This document shows, one piece after another, positions 1-6,026 of a stretch of DNA of 10,374 nt (the stretch's first letter is position 1; every line of letters begins with the position of its first letter). The position numbers and the translations under genes were made by a program. This DNA comes from CAYTZA01 sp964442365 (GTDB lineage: Bacteria; Patescibacteriota; Minisyncoccia; Phycocordibacterales; DAORIS01). A model generated the notes under the pieces. It was not told the origin of the DNA. It saw only the letters and a program-made list of their open reading frames with translations, and made no database searches. The stretch covers positions 1-10,374 of the forward strand of contig CAYTZA010000023.1 of the NCBI GenBank assembly GCA_964442365.1, read 5' to 3'.

Positions 1-2121
1 CAAACAAGTGCCGTATCAGCTATAGCCTCAAGTCCTTGTGGTCAAGCACCTGTTGTTACTCTTACAGCATCTCCAAATCCAGTACCATACAACTCATCAA
101 CTGTACTTTCATGGTCTGTCACAAACAATCCAACAAGCTGTACAGCTAGTGGTGGTTGGTCAGGATCAAAAAGTCTCACAGGAGGAAATGAGACTACGGC
201 TGTATTAATCTCAACACAAACATATACCCTCACATGTTCTAATTCTTCTGGTAGTGATTCAAAAACAGTAACTGTTACTGTAACAACCACACCTCCTCCA
301 ACTCCAACCCTTTCTGTATCTCTAGTAGCTAATCCAAGTACAGGTACAGCGCCCCTTACAAGCACCCTAACAGCTACACGTGGTGGAACACTTGCAGGAA
401 CAGCTAGCTATGAATTTAAATGTAAATCTACAGATTCATGGAGCACGCCACAGTCTTCAACTACATTTATCTGTTCTTCACTTCCTGCAGGCACTCATAC
501 TGCAAGTGTAAGGATTACCGTAGCTGGACAAACATCAACAGCAATTGCAACAATCGCTGCAACAGGTCCAAATCCAACAGTACCACCCGCTCCAACAGGA
601 TTAGTTACACTAGCGCGAGCTTGTGAATCTACAGCCAAAATAAGTCTTCAGTGGAACAGCGTATCTGCAGTAAGTGGTTACAATATATACCGCTCATCAA
701 ATGGATCTGTATTCTCAAAGATAAACACATCTCTTGTAGTTACAAACGAATTTACTGACATAACAGGAGCACTCACTGCCGGAAATACATACTGGTATCG
801 TGTCACAGCAGTCAATTCTACTGGTGAATCACTCGCATCAAATACCGTATCAGGATCTGCTTCAATTCCTTGTACCCTCTCTGTATCTCTAGTAGCTAAT
901 CCAAGTACAGGTACAGCGCCACTTACAAGTACCCTAACCGCGACACGTGGTGGAACACTTACAGGTGGAACAAATAGCTACAGATTCCGTTGTACAGCTA
1001 GCGGAGCATGGAGTGCCTCACAATCATCAAATACTTATCAGTGTTCTTACCCAACACCTGGTACATTTACCGCACAAGTAGAACTAACCGTCGGTACACA
1101 GATAGCTACAAATTCTAGAAATATAACAGTTGCCGAAGGTATTCCTCAAGCACCAGTTCTAACAGGTGTGACTGCTCCATTTTGTGGAAATAAAATCAAT
1201 CTTTCTTGGACAGCAGTTGTTGGAGCCGTACGTTATGAAGTCTACAGTGCAGGAAACCTCATATATGTTGGTACGGGACTTGCAACAACAGCGACTATGC
1301 CAGATCCAAATACAAACTATAGTTTTGCTATGTTCTCATATACAAGCACCAACGCTCAATCAGTAGAATCAAACACTGTAACCGTGAAATCAAGTGCCCT
1401 CTGTCCAGTCAATATACCAGTTGTTACTCTCACAGCTTCTCCAAGTACCGTTCCTTACAATACCCCGTCAACACTCACTTGGTCTGTAACAAATAATCCA
1501 ACAAGTTGTACAGCTAGCGGAGCATGGTCAGGATCAAAGAGTACAACTGGAGGAAGTCAGTCAACAGGAAATCTAACTACAAACAAAACCTATACCCTTA
1601 CCTGTGAAAACTCTAGTGGCCCTTCTGAACCAGCCAGTGTAACTGTTACAGTAACTGGTGACGGTAGTAATCCAACAGGAGGAACTGGTGGTACAGGCGG
1701 TACAGGTTGTACTGATCCAAATGGATGTTCTACCGGCGGAACAGGTACTGTTCCTGGAGTAAGCCCTGATCCTAATAACCCCGGAGTTCTTGGAGTTACC
1801 TGTAGAGCAAATAACGTTGTTGGTACCTTTGGTATACCGTTTACTTGGAGAGTAGTAAGTGTTAATGAATCAGCTGACCTTACCCTATTCACCTACAAGT
1901 GGGAAAATATTGATGATGAGGGTGTCAGAACTCCTATATCTAACATAGGTATAGGCATAACAGCTAGAAAAACATACTTAGCAACAGACTTCTCAACAGC
2001 TTCACCAATTCAACAAGCAAGGGCAATTGTAACTGTAAGCTACTCTTCAAATGGAACTGTTGCAACTGGAACTTGTGAAGCCACAGCAGCAATCACAAAT
2101 CCAAACATAAGCGAACAGTAA
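1..2121 (+). CDS. Modular secreted/surface protein with Ig-like, PKD-like and FN3 domains (3' part, start outside window)
   Basis: Frame 1 is open from base 1 to the TAA at 2119-2121 (706 residues). The first possible start codon in frame is a GTG at 1168, deep inside a domain, so the gene begins upstream. Domains in order by visible residue: end of an FN3-like domain (1-13); Ig-like (18-95, WSVTNNPTSCTASG and YTLTC motifs); PKD-like (104-191); FN3 (195-291, with ISLQWN and YWYRVTAVN); PKD-like (293-378); FN3 (382-468); Ig-like (474-552); a Gly/Thr-rich linker (about 553-595); and a C-terminal beta-type domain (596-706). The protein is rich in Ser/Thr and poor in charge. Its 17 cysteines fall as one pair per domain plus a leftover from the cut first domain, which suggests disulfides and an extracytoplasmic location. 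There is no LPXTG motif or C-terminal membrane segment, so any anchor must be N-terminal. An adhesin or cell-surface stalk role is inference; no catalytic domain is seen. Confidence 0.9.
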   Translation, partial: QTSAVSAIASSPCGQAPVVTLTASPNPVPYNSSTVLSWSVTNNPTSCTASGGWSGSKSLTGGNETTAVLISTQTYTLTCSNSSGSDSKTVTVTVTTTPPPTPTLSVSLVANPSTGTAPLTSTLTATRGGTLAGTASYEFKCKSTDSWSTPQSSTTFICSSLPAGTHTASVRITVAGQTSTAIATIAATGPNPTVPPAPTGLVTLARACESTAKISLQWNSVSAVSGYNIYRSSNGSVFSKINTSLVVTNEFTDITGALTAGNTYWYRVTAVNSTGESLASNTVSGSASIPCTLSVSLVANPSTGTAPLTSTLTATRGGTLTGGTNSYRFRCTASGAWSASQSSNTYQCSYPTPGTFTAQVELTVGTQIATNSRNITVAEGIPQAPVLTGVTAPFCGNKINLSWTAVVGAVRYEVYSAGNLIYVGTGLATTATMPDPNTNYSFAMFSYTSTNAQSVESNTVTVKSSALCPVNIPVVTLTASPSTVPYNTPSTLTWSVTNNPTSCTASGAWSGSKSTTGGSQSTGNLTTNKTYTLTCENSSGPSEPASVTVTVTGDGSNPTGGTGGTGGTGCTDPNGCSTGGTGTVPGVSPDPNNPGVLGVTCRANNVVGTFGIPFTWRVVSVNESADLTLFTYKWENIDDEGVRTPISNIGIGITARKTYLATDFSTASPIQQARAIVTVSYSSNGTVATGTCEATAAITNPNISEQ
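52..288 (+). repeat. Ig-like domain repeat, copy 1 (copy 2 at 1420-1656)
   Basis: Both copies begin VVTLTASP and share VTNNPTSCTASG, WSGSKS and TYTLTC, offset by exactly 1368 nt (456 codons). The Cys pairs are residues 47/79 and 503/535. DNA is similar but has many third-position changes, so this duplication looks older than the PKD one. Confidence 0.85.
310..1404 (+). repeat. Tandem PKD-like plus FN3 module, two copies (310-873 and 877-1404)
   Basis: The unit repeats with a 567-nt (189-codon) offset. Bases 313-353 and 880-920 are identical over 41 nt, encoding SVSLVANPSTGTAP, and similarity continues through the TATRGGTL segment. The second half (FN3) is far more diverged than the PKD-like half. 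This suggests recent duplication or gene conversion limited to the PKD-like part. Confidence 0.8.
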
Positions 2122-2151
2122 TTGGATAGTTTTAGCACTCTCTAACACAAT

Positions 2152-2180
2152 AAAAAACTCCTTGTTTAAAGGAGTTTTTT
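2152..2180. terminator. Bidirectional Rho-independent terminator between the surface-protein gene and hpf
   Basis: A 12-bp perfect stem (2152-2163 with 2169-2180) encloses a 5-nt loop. The sequence reads A6-CTCCTT on one arm and AAGGAG-T6 on the other, so a T-run follows the hairpin on both strands. It lies between two convergent genes and can serve both. Confidence 0.88.
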
Positions 2181-2205
2181 ATTTAATATGTTTTTTAACA
2201 GATTT

Positions 2206-2565
2206 TTATCCTCTTCGTAACATCTTTTTAATCATTGCTCCACCTTTTCTAAACAAAGCCAATCTTTTACTTTTCTTTACTGCAAACTCTCTTTGGAATT
2301 GTTCTGTTACTTGATCTATAGCGACATACAAATCTTCAGCATCAACAGATGCTCGGTAAAAATTACCCTTATAGTGTGAATGTACAGTTGCACGATATAT
2401 ATCACCCTGACGATGATGATTACTTGTTTTGTTTAAATCAACTTCTATACGAACATCTTTTTCAGCGGAAGCGACAAACTTTTTGATACCGACAAGACGT
2501 CCTTCGACATACTCTTGTATACTTGGCGTCAAACCTATATGTGTTGCTTTTACAATTATATTCAT
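2206..2565 (-). CDS. hpf: Ribosome hibernation-promoting factor (HPF/RaiA/YfiA family, short form)
   Basis: This 119-residue protein belongs to the family that binds the 30S decoding region and holds ribosomes inactive under starvation. It starts MNIIVKATHIGLTPSIQEYV, typical of the first strand and helix, followed by the Val/Ile-rich strand near 38-44 (VRIEVDL), the RATVHSHYKGNFYRASV strands at 58-74 and the DLYVAIDQV helix at 78-86. The end (97-119) is strongly basic, KKSKR to MLRRG, as expected for rRNA contact. It lacks the C-terminal dimerisation domain of long HPF, so it resembles RaiA or short HPF in length. There is no Shine-Dalgarno sequence: a TATAAT lies only 7 nt before the ATG, suggesting a leaderless message. 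It is the next minus-strand gene after uvrB, with an oppositely oriented small gene between them. Confidence 0.93.
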   Translation of the reverse strand: MNIIVKATHIGLTPSIQEYVEGRLVGIKKFVASAEKDVRIEVDLNKTSNHHRQGDIYRATVHSHYKGNFYRASVDAEDLYVAIDQVTEQFQREFAVKKSKRLALFRKGGAMIKKMLRRG

Positions 2566-2572
2566 AATATTT

Positions 2573-2600
2573 ATTATACTCTTTTTAAAAGTGTAGCAAG
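2573..2600 (-). promoter_or_regulatory. Promoter of hpf, consensus -10 next to the start codon
   Basis: A perfect TATAAT (2573-2578, minus strand) ends 7 nt before the ATG, so transcription should start at or within a base or two of it. A weak -35 (TTGCTA, 2594-2599, 15-nt spacing, or TCTTGC at 17 nt) is possible. No ribosome binding site fits between them. Confidence 0.65.
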
Positions 2601-2602
2601 AC

Positions 2603-2631
2603 TTGTCATGATCATATTTTAGAGTTACGAT
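2603..2631 (+). promoter_or_regulatory. Candidate promoter of the 96-residue gene
   Basis: TTGTCA (2603-2608, 5 of 6 to consensus) and TACGAT (2626-2631, 4 of 6) are separated by 17 nt. Start near 2638 would give a leader of about 45 nt that contains the Shine-Dalgarno at 2671. It lies back to back with the hpf promoter in a 118-nt divergent spacer. Confidence 0.45.
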
Positions 2632-2670
2632 AAGTACTGTATTGATCTTTTAGCTTTATTCACGTCATAC

Positions 2671-2677
2671 AAGGAGG
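2671..2677 (+). promoter_or_regulatory. Strong Shine-Dalgarno deciding the GTG start at 2684
   Basis: AAGGAGG sits 6 nt before the GTG at 2684. This near-perfect match and spacing is the main evidence that the following short frame is a real gene and that GTG is its start. Confidence 0.85.
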
Positions 2678-2683
2678 TATATT

Positions 2684-2974
2684 GTGACGATCCATACTTC
2701 TCCCGCTATTTTTACCGAATTCACCATCTTTGCCAACGGAGAAAATCACGGATTAAGAATCACAAAACTTGATGGAAACTTATACTGTATTTCAGGAACT
2801 ATCAATAGAACCTGCATACACGAAGTTACAATGACCACTCACAACTTGAGTGGAATACTTCGTTCGGGGAAGATCAACCTAGCACTCGAAACATCTGATT
2901 ATACTAGGCAAGTTGTGAATGCGACTATCCTCTACCCAAACGCAATCAGAATATTTTTTGGCCTGCTGATCTAG
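2684..2974 (+). CDS. Unrecognised 96-residue protein
   Basis: I do not recognise this protein. The case that it is a gene rests on three signals around it: a candidate promoter (2603-2631), a strong Shine-Dalgarno (2671-2677) 6 nt from the GTG, and a hairpin terminator (2961-2984) at its stop. The sequence is mixed polar and beta-prone, with alternating hydrophobic residues (FTEFTIFANG near 10-19, LYCISGTI at 33-40, KINLALET at 63-70). It has two cysteines (35, 44), no signal peptide, and a hydrophobic end (AIRIFFGLLI). A small soluble beta-domain is plausible, but no function can be assigned. Its last 29 nt overlap the 3' end of uvrB on the other strand, and it stands alone, flanked by minus-strand genes on both sides. 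Confidence 0.72.
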   Translation: MTIHTSPAIFTEFTIFANGENHGLRITKLDGNLYCISGTINRTCIHEVTMTTHNLSGILRSGKINLALETSDYTRQVVNATILYPNAIRIFFGLLI

Positions 2975-5003
2975 CAGGCTTTTTCTTTTCTAAAGATTCC
3001 TGCAGAGCAACAATCTCATCTCGTAAAATAGCAGCGGTTTCAAAATCAAGAACTTTAACTGCATCGTTCATTTGTTTTTCTTTTTCTTTAATCACCAAAT
3101 CAGGATTGTTGGCAAAACGCTCTTGATCAAAAGCTAACAATGCTTTTACTGTATTTTGATGCTCAGTACGCATCTCTTCTGTAATATCATGTATCTTCTT
3201 GAGAATAGTTTTTGGAGTGATTCCGTGTTCTTTGTTATATGCAAGCTGTATAGTTCTACGACGTTCAGTTTCTCGCATGGCACGTTCCATAGAGCCTGTA
3301 ATACGATCAGCATAGAGGATTACACGTCCGTCAACATTGCGGGCGGCACGTCCAATAGTCTGTATGAGTGATGTTTCAGAACGCAAAAATCCTTCTTTAT
3401 CGGCATCAAGAATACCTATAAGCGAAACCTCTGGTAAGTCCAAACCTTCTCGTAAAAGATTCACGCCAACAAGAAAATCAAATTCACCTTTTCTAAAACG
3501 AGTTAAAATCTCAATACGTTCCAATGTTTGAATATCACTGTGTACATATTCCGCTCGTACCTTTTTTTCTTTTAGAAATTCACTCAAATCTTCAGCCATC
3601 TTCTTAGTAAGTGTCGTAGCGATTACACGTTGATCTTTTTGTATAACTTTTTGTGCTTCAGCGATAAAGTCAAAAATCTGCCCTTTGTATAAGCCCTTTT
3701 CATCTATTGGGCGCACTTCAAGCACAGGGTCTATAAGGCCTGTTGGTCTGATTACTTGTTCTGCGACTATAGTACTTTTTTCAAGTTCATAAGTACCAGG
3801 CGTAGCCGATGTGTATACTGTTTGACCGACTGACTGTTCAAATTCTTCAAATTTTAAAGGTCTATTGTCACGACATGATGGAAGTCTAAAACCATGCTCA
3901 ACAAGAGTCTTTTTTCGAGAAGCATCTCCTGCATACATACCACCAATTTGTGGCACTGTTACATGTGATTCGTCTATAATCGTTAAAAAATCTGGAGAAC
4001 CATCGGCACGATGTGGAAAATATGAAAGTAAGCTATCAGGCGCCTCACCTGTTTTTTTACCAGAAAAGTGTCTCGAATAGTTTTCAATACCATTGCAATA
4101 CCCAATCTCTCTAATCATAGCCAAGTCATAGTTGGTACGACGTTTCAAACGTTCATGTTCAAGGACCTTTCCTTCTTTTTCAAGTTCAGCGAGTTGTTCA
4201 GCAAGTTCTATTTTAATACTTTTAATAGCTCGCTCGACTTGTTCTTCATCGGCAATAAAATGTTTAGCTGGGAAAACAAAAAAAGATGTTATATCCCCTT
4301 TATGAGCCCGCGATACTCCATCGTATATACCAATCCTAGCAATCTTTTCATCTTCAATATCAATCTTATACACTTTATTTTCAGATACAGGCATAATTTC
4401 AAGCGTAGAACCGACTGCACGAAAAAGACCCGGACTCAAATCTCCAGGCGTACGTTCATAGTGCATTTTTATAAGAGTACGTATAAAATCGGCTCGAGAT
4501 ATGGCCATACCAGTTTCCACACGCATATTGACCTTTTCGTACTCTACAGGACTACCAAGACCGTATATACACGATACAGAGGCAACAATAATCACATCTT
4601 TTCTTGTTAAAAGTGCCTGAGTTGAAGCGTGGCGCAATCGTTCGATTTCTGCATTGATCTGTGCCTCTTTTTCTATATACGTATCAGTAACCGGCATATA
4701 TGCTTCTGGCTGATAGTAATCATAATATGATACGAAATAATGCACGGCATTGTCGGGGAAAAAAGCTCTGTACTCTTGGGCTAATTGTGCTGCTAGCGTC
4801 TTATTGTGTGCAATTACAAGTGTTGGTTTTTGTACTTCAGCTATAAGATTGGCAACACTAAACGTTTTTCCTGAACCAGTAACACCCAAAAGAGTTTGGT
4901 GCCTATTGCCCTTTTTAAGACTCGAGAGAAGCTCTTTGATAGCTTTTGGTTGATCTCCTGCCGGTTTATATTCACTTTTTAGGATAAATTTCTCCACAGG
5001 CAT
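2946..5003 (-). CDS. uvrB: UvrABC excision nuclease subunit B (UvrB)
   Basis: UvrB is the damage-verifying helicase-like subunit of nucleotide excision repair: it is loaded by UvrA and positions UvrC. The protein has 685 residues from the start MPVEKFILKSEYKPAGDQP, which matches the family N-terminus. Visible features are Walker A GVTGSGKT (40-47), the beta-hairpin region YYDYYQPEAYMP (93-104) that clamps DNA, Walker B DESH (344-347), the SATPG motif (399-403), helicase motif VI QTIGRAARN (548-556), and a C-terminal UVR domain (about 637-672) for UvrC contact. The frame stays open to an ATG at 5129, but that adds 42 residues not seen in UvrB and overlaps the upstream gene, so I reject it. No Shine-Dalgarno is seen; a TATGTT lies 5 nt before the ATG. 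The last codons (PARSAG) coincide with the terminator of the opposing gene. Confidence 0.97.
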   Translation of the reverse strand: MPVEKFILKSEYKPAGDQPKAIKELLSSLKKGNRHQTLLGVTGSGKTFSVANLIAEVQKPTLVIAHNKTLAAQLAQEYRAFFPDNAVHYFVSYYDYYQPEAYMPVTDTYIEKEAQINAEIERLRHASTQALLTRKDVIIVASVSCIYGLGSPVEYEKVNMRVETGMAISRADFIRTLIKMHYERTPGDLSPGLFRAVGSTLEIMPVSENKVYKIDIEDEKIARIGIYDGVSRAHKGDITSFFVFPAKHFIADEEQVERAIKSIKIELAEQLAELEKEGKVLEHERLKRRTNYDLAMIREIGYCNGIENYSRHFSGKKTGEAPDSLLSYFPHRADGSPDFLTIIDESHVTVPQIGGMYAGDASRKKTLVEHGFRLPSCRDNRPLKFEEFEQSVGQTVYTSATPGTYELEKSTIVAEQVIRPTGLIDPVLEVRPIDEKGLYKGQIFDFIAEAQKVIQKDQRVIATTLTKKMAEDLSEFLKEKKVRAEYVHSDIQTLERIEILTRFRKGEFDFLVGVNLLREGLDLPEVSLIGILDADKEGFLRSETSLIQTIGRAARNVDGRVILYADRITGSMERAMRETERRRTIQLAYNKEHGITPKTILKKIHDITEEMRTEHQNTVKALLAFDQERFANNPDLVIKEKEKQMNDAVKVLDFETAAILRDEIVALQESLEKKKPARSAGQKIF
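2961..2984 (+). terminator. Rho-independent terminator of the 96-residue gene, inside the uvrB coding end
   Basis: GCCTGCT (2961-2967) pairs perfectly with AGCAGGC (2973-2979) around a 5-nt loop, followed by TTTTT (2980-2984). The TAG stop of the plus-strand gene spans loop and stem (2972-2974). On the minus strand the same bases encode PARSAG of UvrB and no T-run follows, so it should act on plus-strand transcripts only. Confidence 0.85.
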
Positions 5004-5008
5004 ACGAT

Positions 5009-5037
5009 AACATAAACACAATAAATAAAACACACAA
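5009..5037 (-). promoter_or_regulatory. Possible uvrB promoter close to the start codon
   Basis: On the minus strand TTGTGT (5032-5037) and TATGTT (5009-5014, 4 of 6) are 17 nt apart. The -10 ends 5 nt before the ATG, matching the close spacing at hpf and the pilin gene. The hexamers are weak, so read-through from the upstream coiled-coil gene is an alternative. Confidence 0.35.
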
Positions 5038-5079
5038 ATAAAAAGCAATGCTGGTTTTACCCATACATTGCAGGTTCTC

Positions 5080-5418
5080 TTATTTTTTCCAACCCTCACC
5101 ATCAACACCTTCGTCATCCCCATCATCATGTATTTCCTTACGCAACTCCTCTATTTCTTGTTCTAGTCCCTTTTTTTCATCTTTCTCGTTTTCCAGTTGA
5201 TCAAGAAGACCCTCGTTTTCTTCTATTAGATCTGTATTCTCTCTTCTCAAACTTTCAACTTCATGAAGAAGAGCAATAGAAGCAAGACGTATATCACTCA
5301 TAATTTCAAGATTCGAAGAATGCTGTTCAGAAACGGAAATTCCTTGTCCTTTAGCATCCTTAATCCAAGAAGAAAATAAACGAACAAGACCCAAGAGGAG
5401 ACGACGCTGACTTGGCAT
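5080..5418 (-). CDS. Small coiled-coil protein of unknown function
   Basis: This 112-residue protein has three visible parts. The N-terminus (about 4-20) is basic and hydrophobic (RRLLLGLVRLFSSWIK) and could form an amphipathic helix that binds a membrane or a partner. Residues about 46-97 have leucines and isoleucines at heptad spacing with abundant Glu, Lys and Asn (LLHEVESLRRENTDLIEENE), a clear coiled coil. The tail (98-109) is acidic and Gly-rich, ending GWKK. There is no signal peptide or full membrane span. An AAAGGAG lies 7 nt before the ATG and supports the start. The gene lies 76 nt upstream of uvrB on the same strand, so co-transcription is possible, but a functional link to repair is not shown. 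I cannot assign a family. Confidence 0.78.
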   Translation of the reverse strand: MPSQRRLLLGLVRLFSSWIKDAKGQGISVSEQHSSNLEIMSDIRLASIALLHEVESLRRENTDLIEENEGLLDQLENEKDEKKGLEQEIEELRKEIHDDGDDEGVDGEGWKK

Positions 5419-5425
5419 AGCAAAG

Positions 5426-5457
5426 CTCCTTTACGGGTAAGAGGTGAAAATATTCTA
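5426..5457 (-). promoter_or_regulatory. Shine-Dalgarno and candidate -10 of the coiled-coil gene
   Basis: AAAGGAG (5426-5432, minus strand) is 7 nt before the ATG at 5416-5418. TAGAAT (5452-5457, 5 of 6 to TATAAT) lies farther upstream. No good -35 is visible, so the ribosome binding site is better supported than the promoter. Confidence 0.6.
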
Positions 5458-5490
5458 AGTCCATATAAACAATAACATAGATATGCAAAT

Positions 5491-5522
5491 AAAAAACGCG
5501 ATGCACCGGAATAATGCTCGCG
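5491..5522 (-). terminator. Rho-independent terminator on the minus strand beside the scaffold gap
   Basis: On the minus strand CGCGA pairs with TCGCG (5518-5522 with 5497-5501), then GCA with TGC after one bulged base, around a loop of about 9 nt, followed by T6 (5491-5496). It should end transcripts coming out of the gap and separates that unit from the coiled-coil gene. Confidence 0.65.
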
Positions 5523-5536
5523 CTTAGGTTAAATCA

Positions 5537-5636
5537 NNNNNNNNNNNNNNNNNNNNNNNNNNNNNNNNNNNNNNNNNNNNNNNNNNNNNNNNNNNNNNNN
5601 NNNNNNNNNNNNNNNNNNNNNNNNNNNNNNNNNNNN
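5537..5636. other. Assembly gap of exactly 100 N
   Basis: Bases 5537-5636 are all N. The round length is the usual placeholder for a scaffold join of unknown size, so true distance, and any gene content between the flanks, cannot be read here. Confidence 0.98.
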
Positions 5637-5950
5637 TCTTGAATCAAATAGTTCAAAATAAAACTCCCAATACAAACTATCCTCTCTTTATCACGATTAA
5701 AAAAATCCTTAGCCGACTGATTACAAACAATACTCAAACAATAGCGAGTATTAGCGTACCCAGAGTTATTGTCAGATTCAAAAAACGAGATACATGTGTT
5801 TTCATCTTTGAAATGGTCGAAAAACATACGCTCCAATTTCTCCATCACAAAGAATAAAAGACCCTTAATAATCAACGCCCTACTGATGTGTTTGCGTATC
5901 TTGTATGTATCAGCTATGGTTTTTTCAAATTCATCGAAATCAAATTTCAT
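5637..5950 (-). CDS. Unrecognised protein, 3' end lost in the scaffold gap
   Basis: The N-terminal 104 residues are visible, from the ATG at 5948-5950 to the edge of the gap. A CAGGAG (5958-5963) lies 7 nt before the ATG. The start is acidic and helical (MKFDFDEFEKTIADTYKIRK), followed by a hydrophobic helix-like stretch (ALIIKGLLFFVMEKLERMFF, about 25-44) and then a mixed region with four cysteines. The frame can be continued across the Ns to a TGA at 5534-5536, but the gap size is unknown, so that end is not reliable. The gene begins 76 nt after the tgt stop on the same strand and may belong to the FKBP-tgt transcript. I do not recognise the family. Confidence 0.7.
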
Positions 5951-5957
5951 ACCGAGT

Positions 5958-5963
5958 CTCCTG
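5958..5963 (-). promoter_or_regulatory. Shine-Dalgarno of the gap-truncated gene
   Basis: CAGGAG on the minus strand is 7 nt from the ATG at 5948-5950 and supports this start and strand over the short plus-strand frames that overlap it. Confidence 0.65.
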
Positions 5964-6026
5964 TCCGAGTTGGTGTTTATTTCAGAAGATCAACCTTCAC
6001 AACTGTACAACTCATGAATATAAAAG

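Noticed and set aside
1168..1170. GTG at 1168 as the start of the surface-protein gene
   Set aside because: The frame is open without a stop back to base 1 with intact domains, and the GTG falls inside an FN3 domain.
4068..4610. Plus-strand frame of 180 codons
   Set aside because: It lies wholly antisense to the conserved middle of uvrB and its translation has no recognisable domain or ribosome binding site.
5004..5129. N-terminal extension of UvrB by 42 residues with a hydrophobic stretch (membrane-bound UvrB?)
   Set aside because: The extension is not part of any UvrB I know, overlaps the coiled-coil gene, and the family start MPVEKF...PAGDQP occurs right at 5003.
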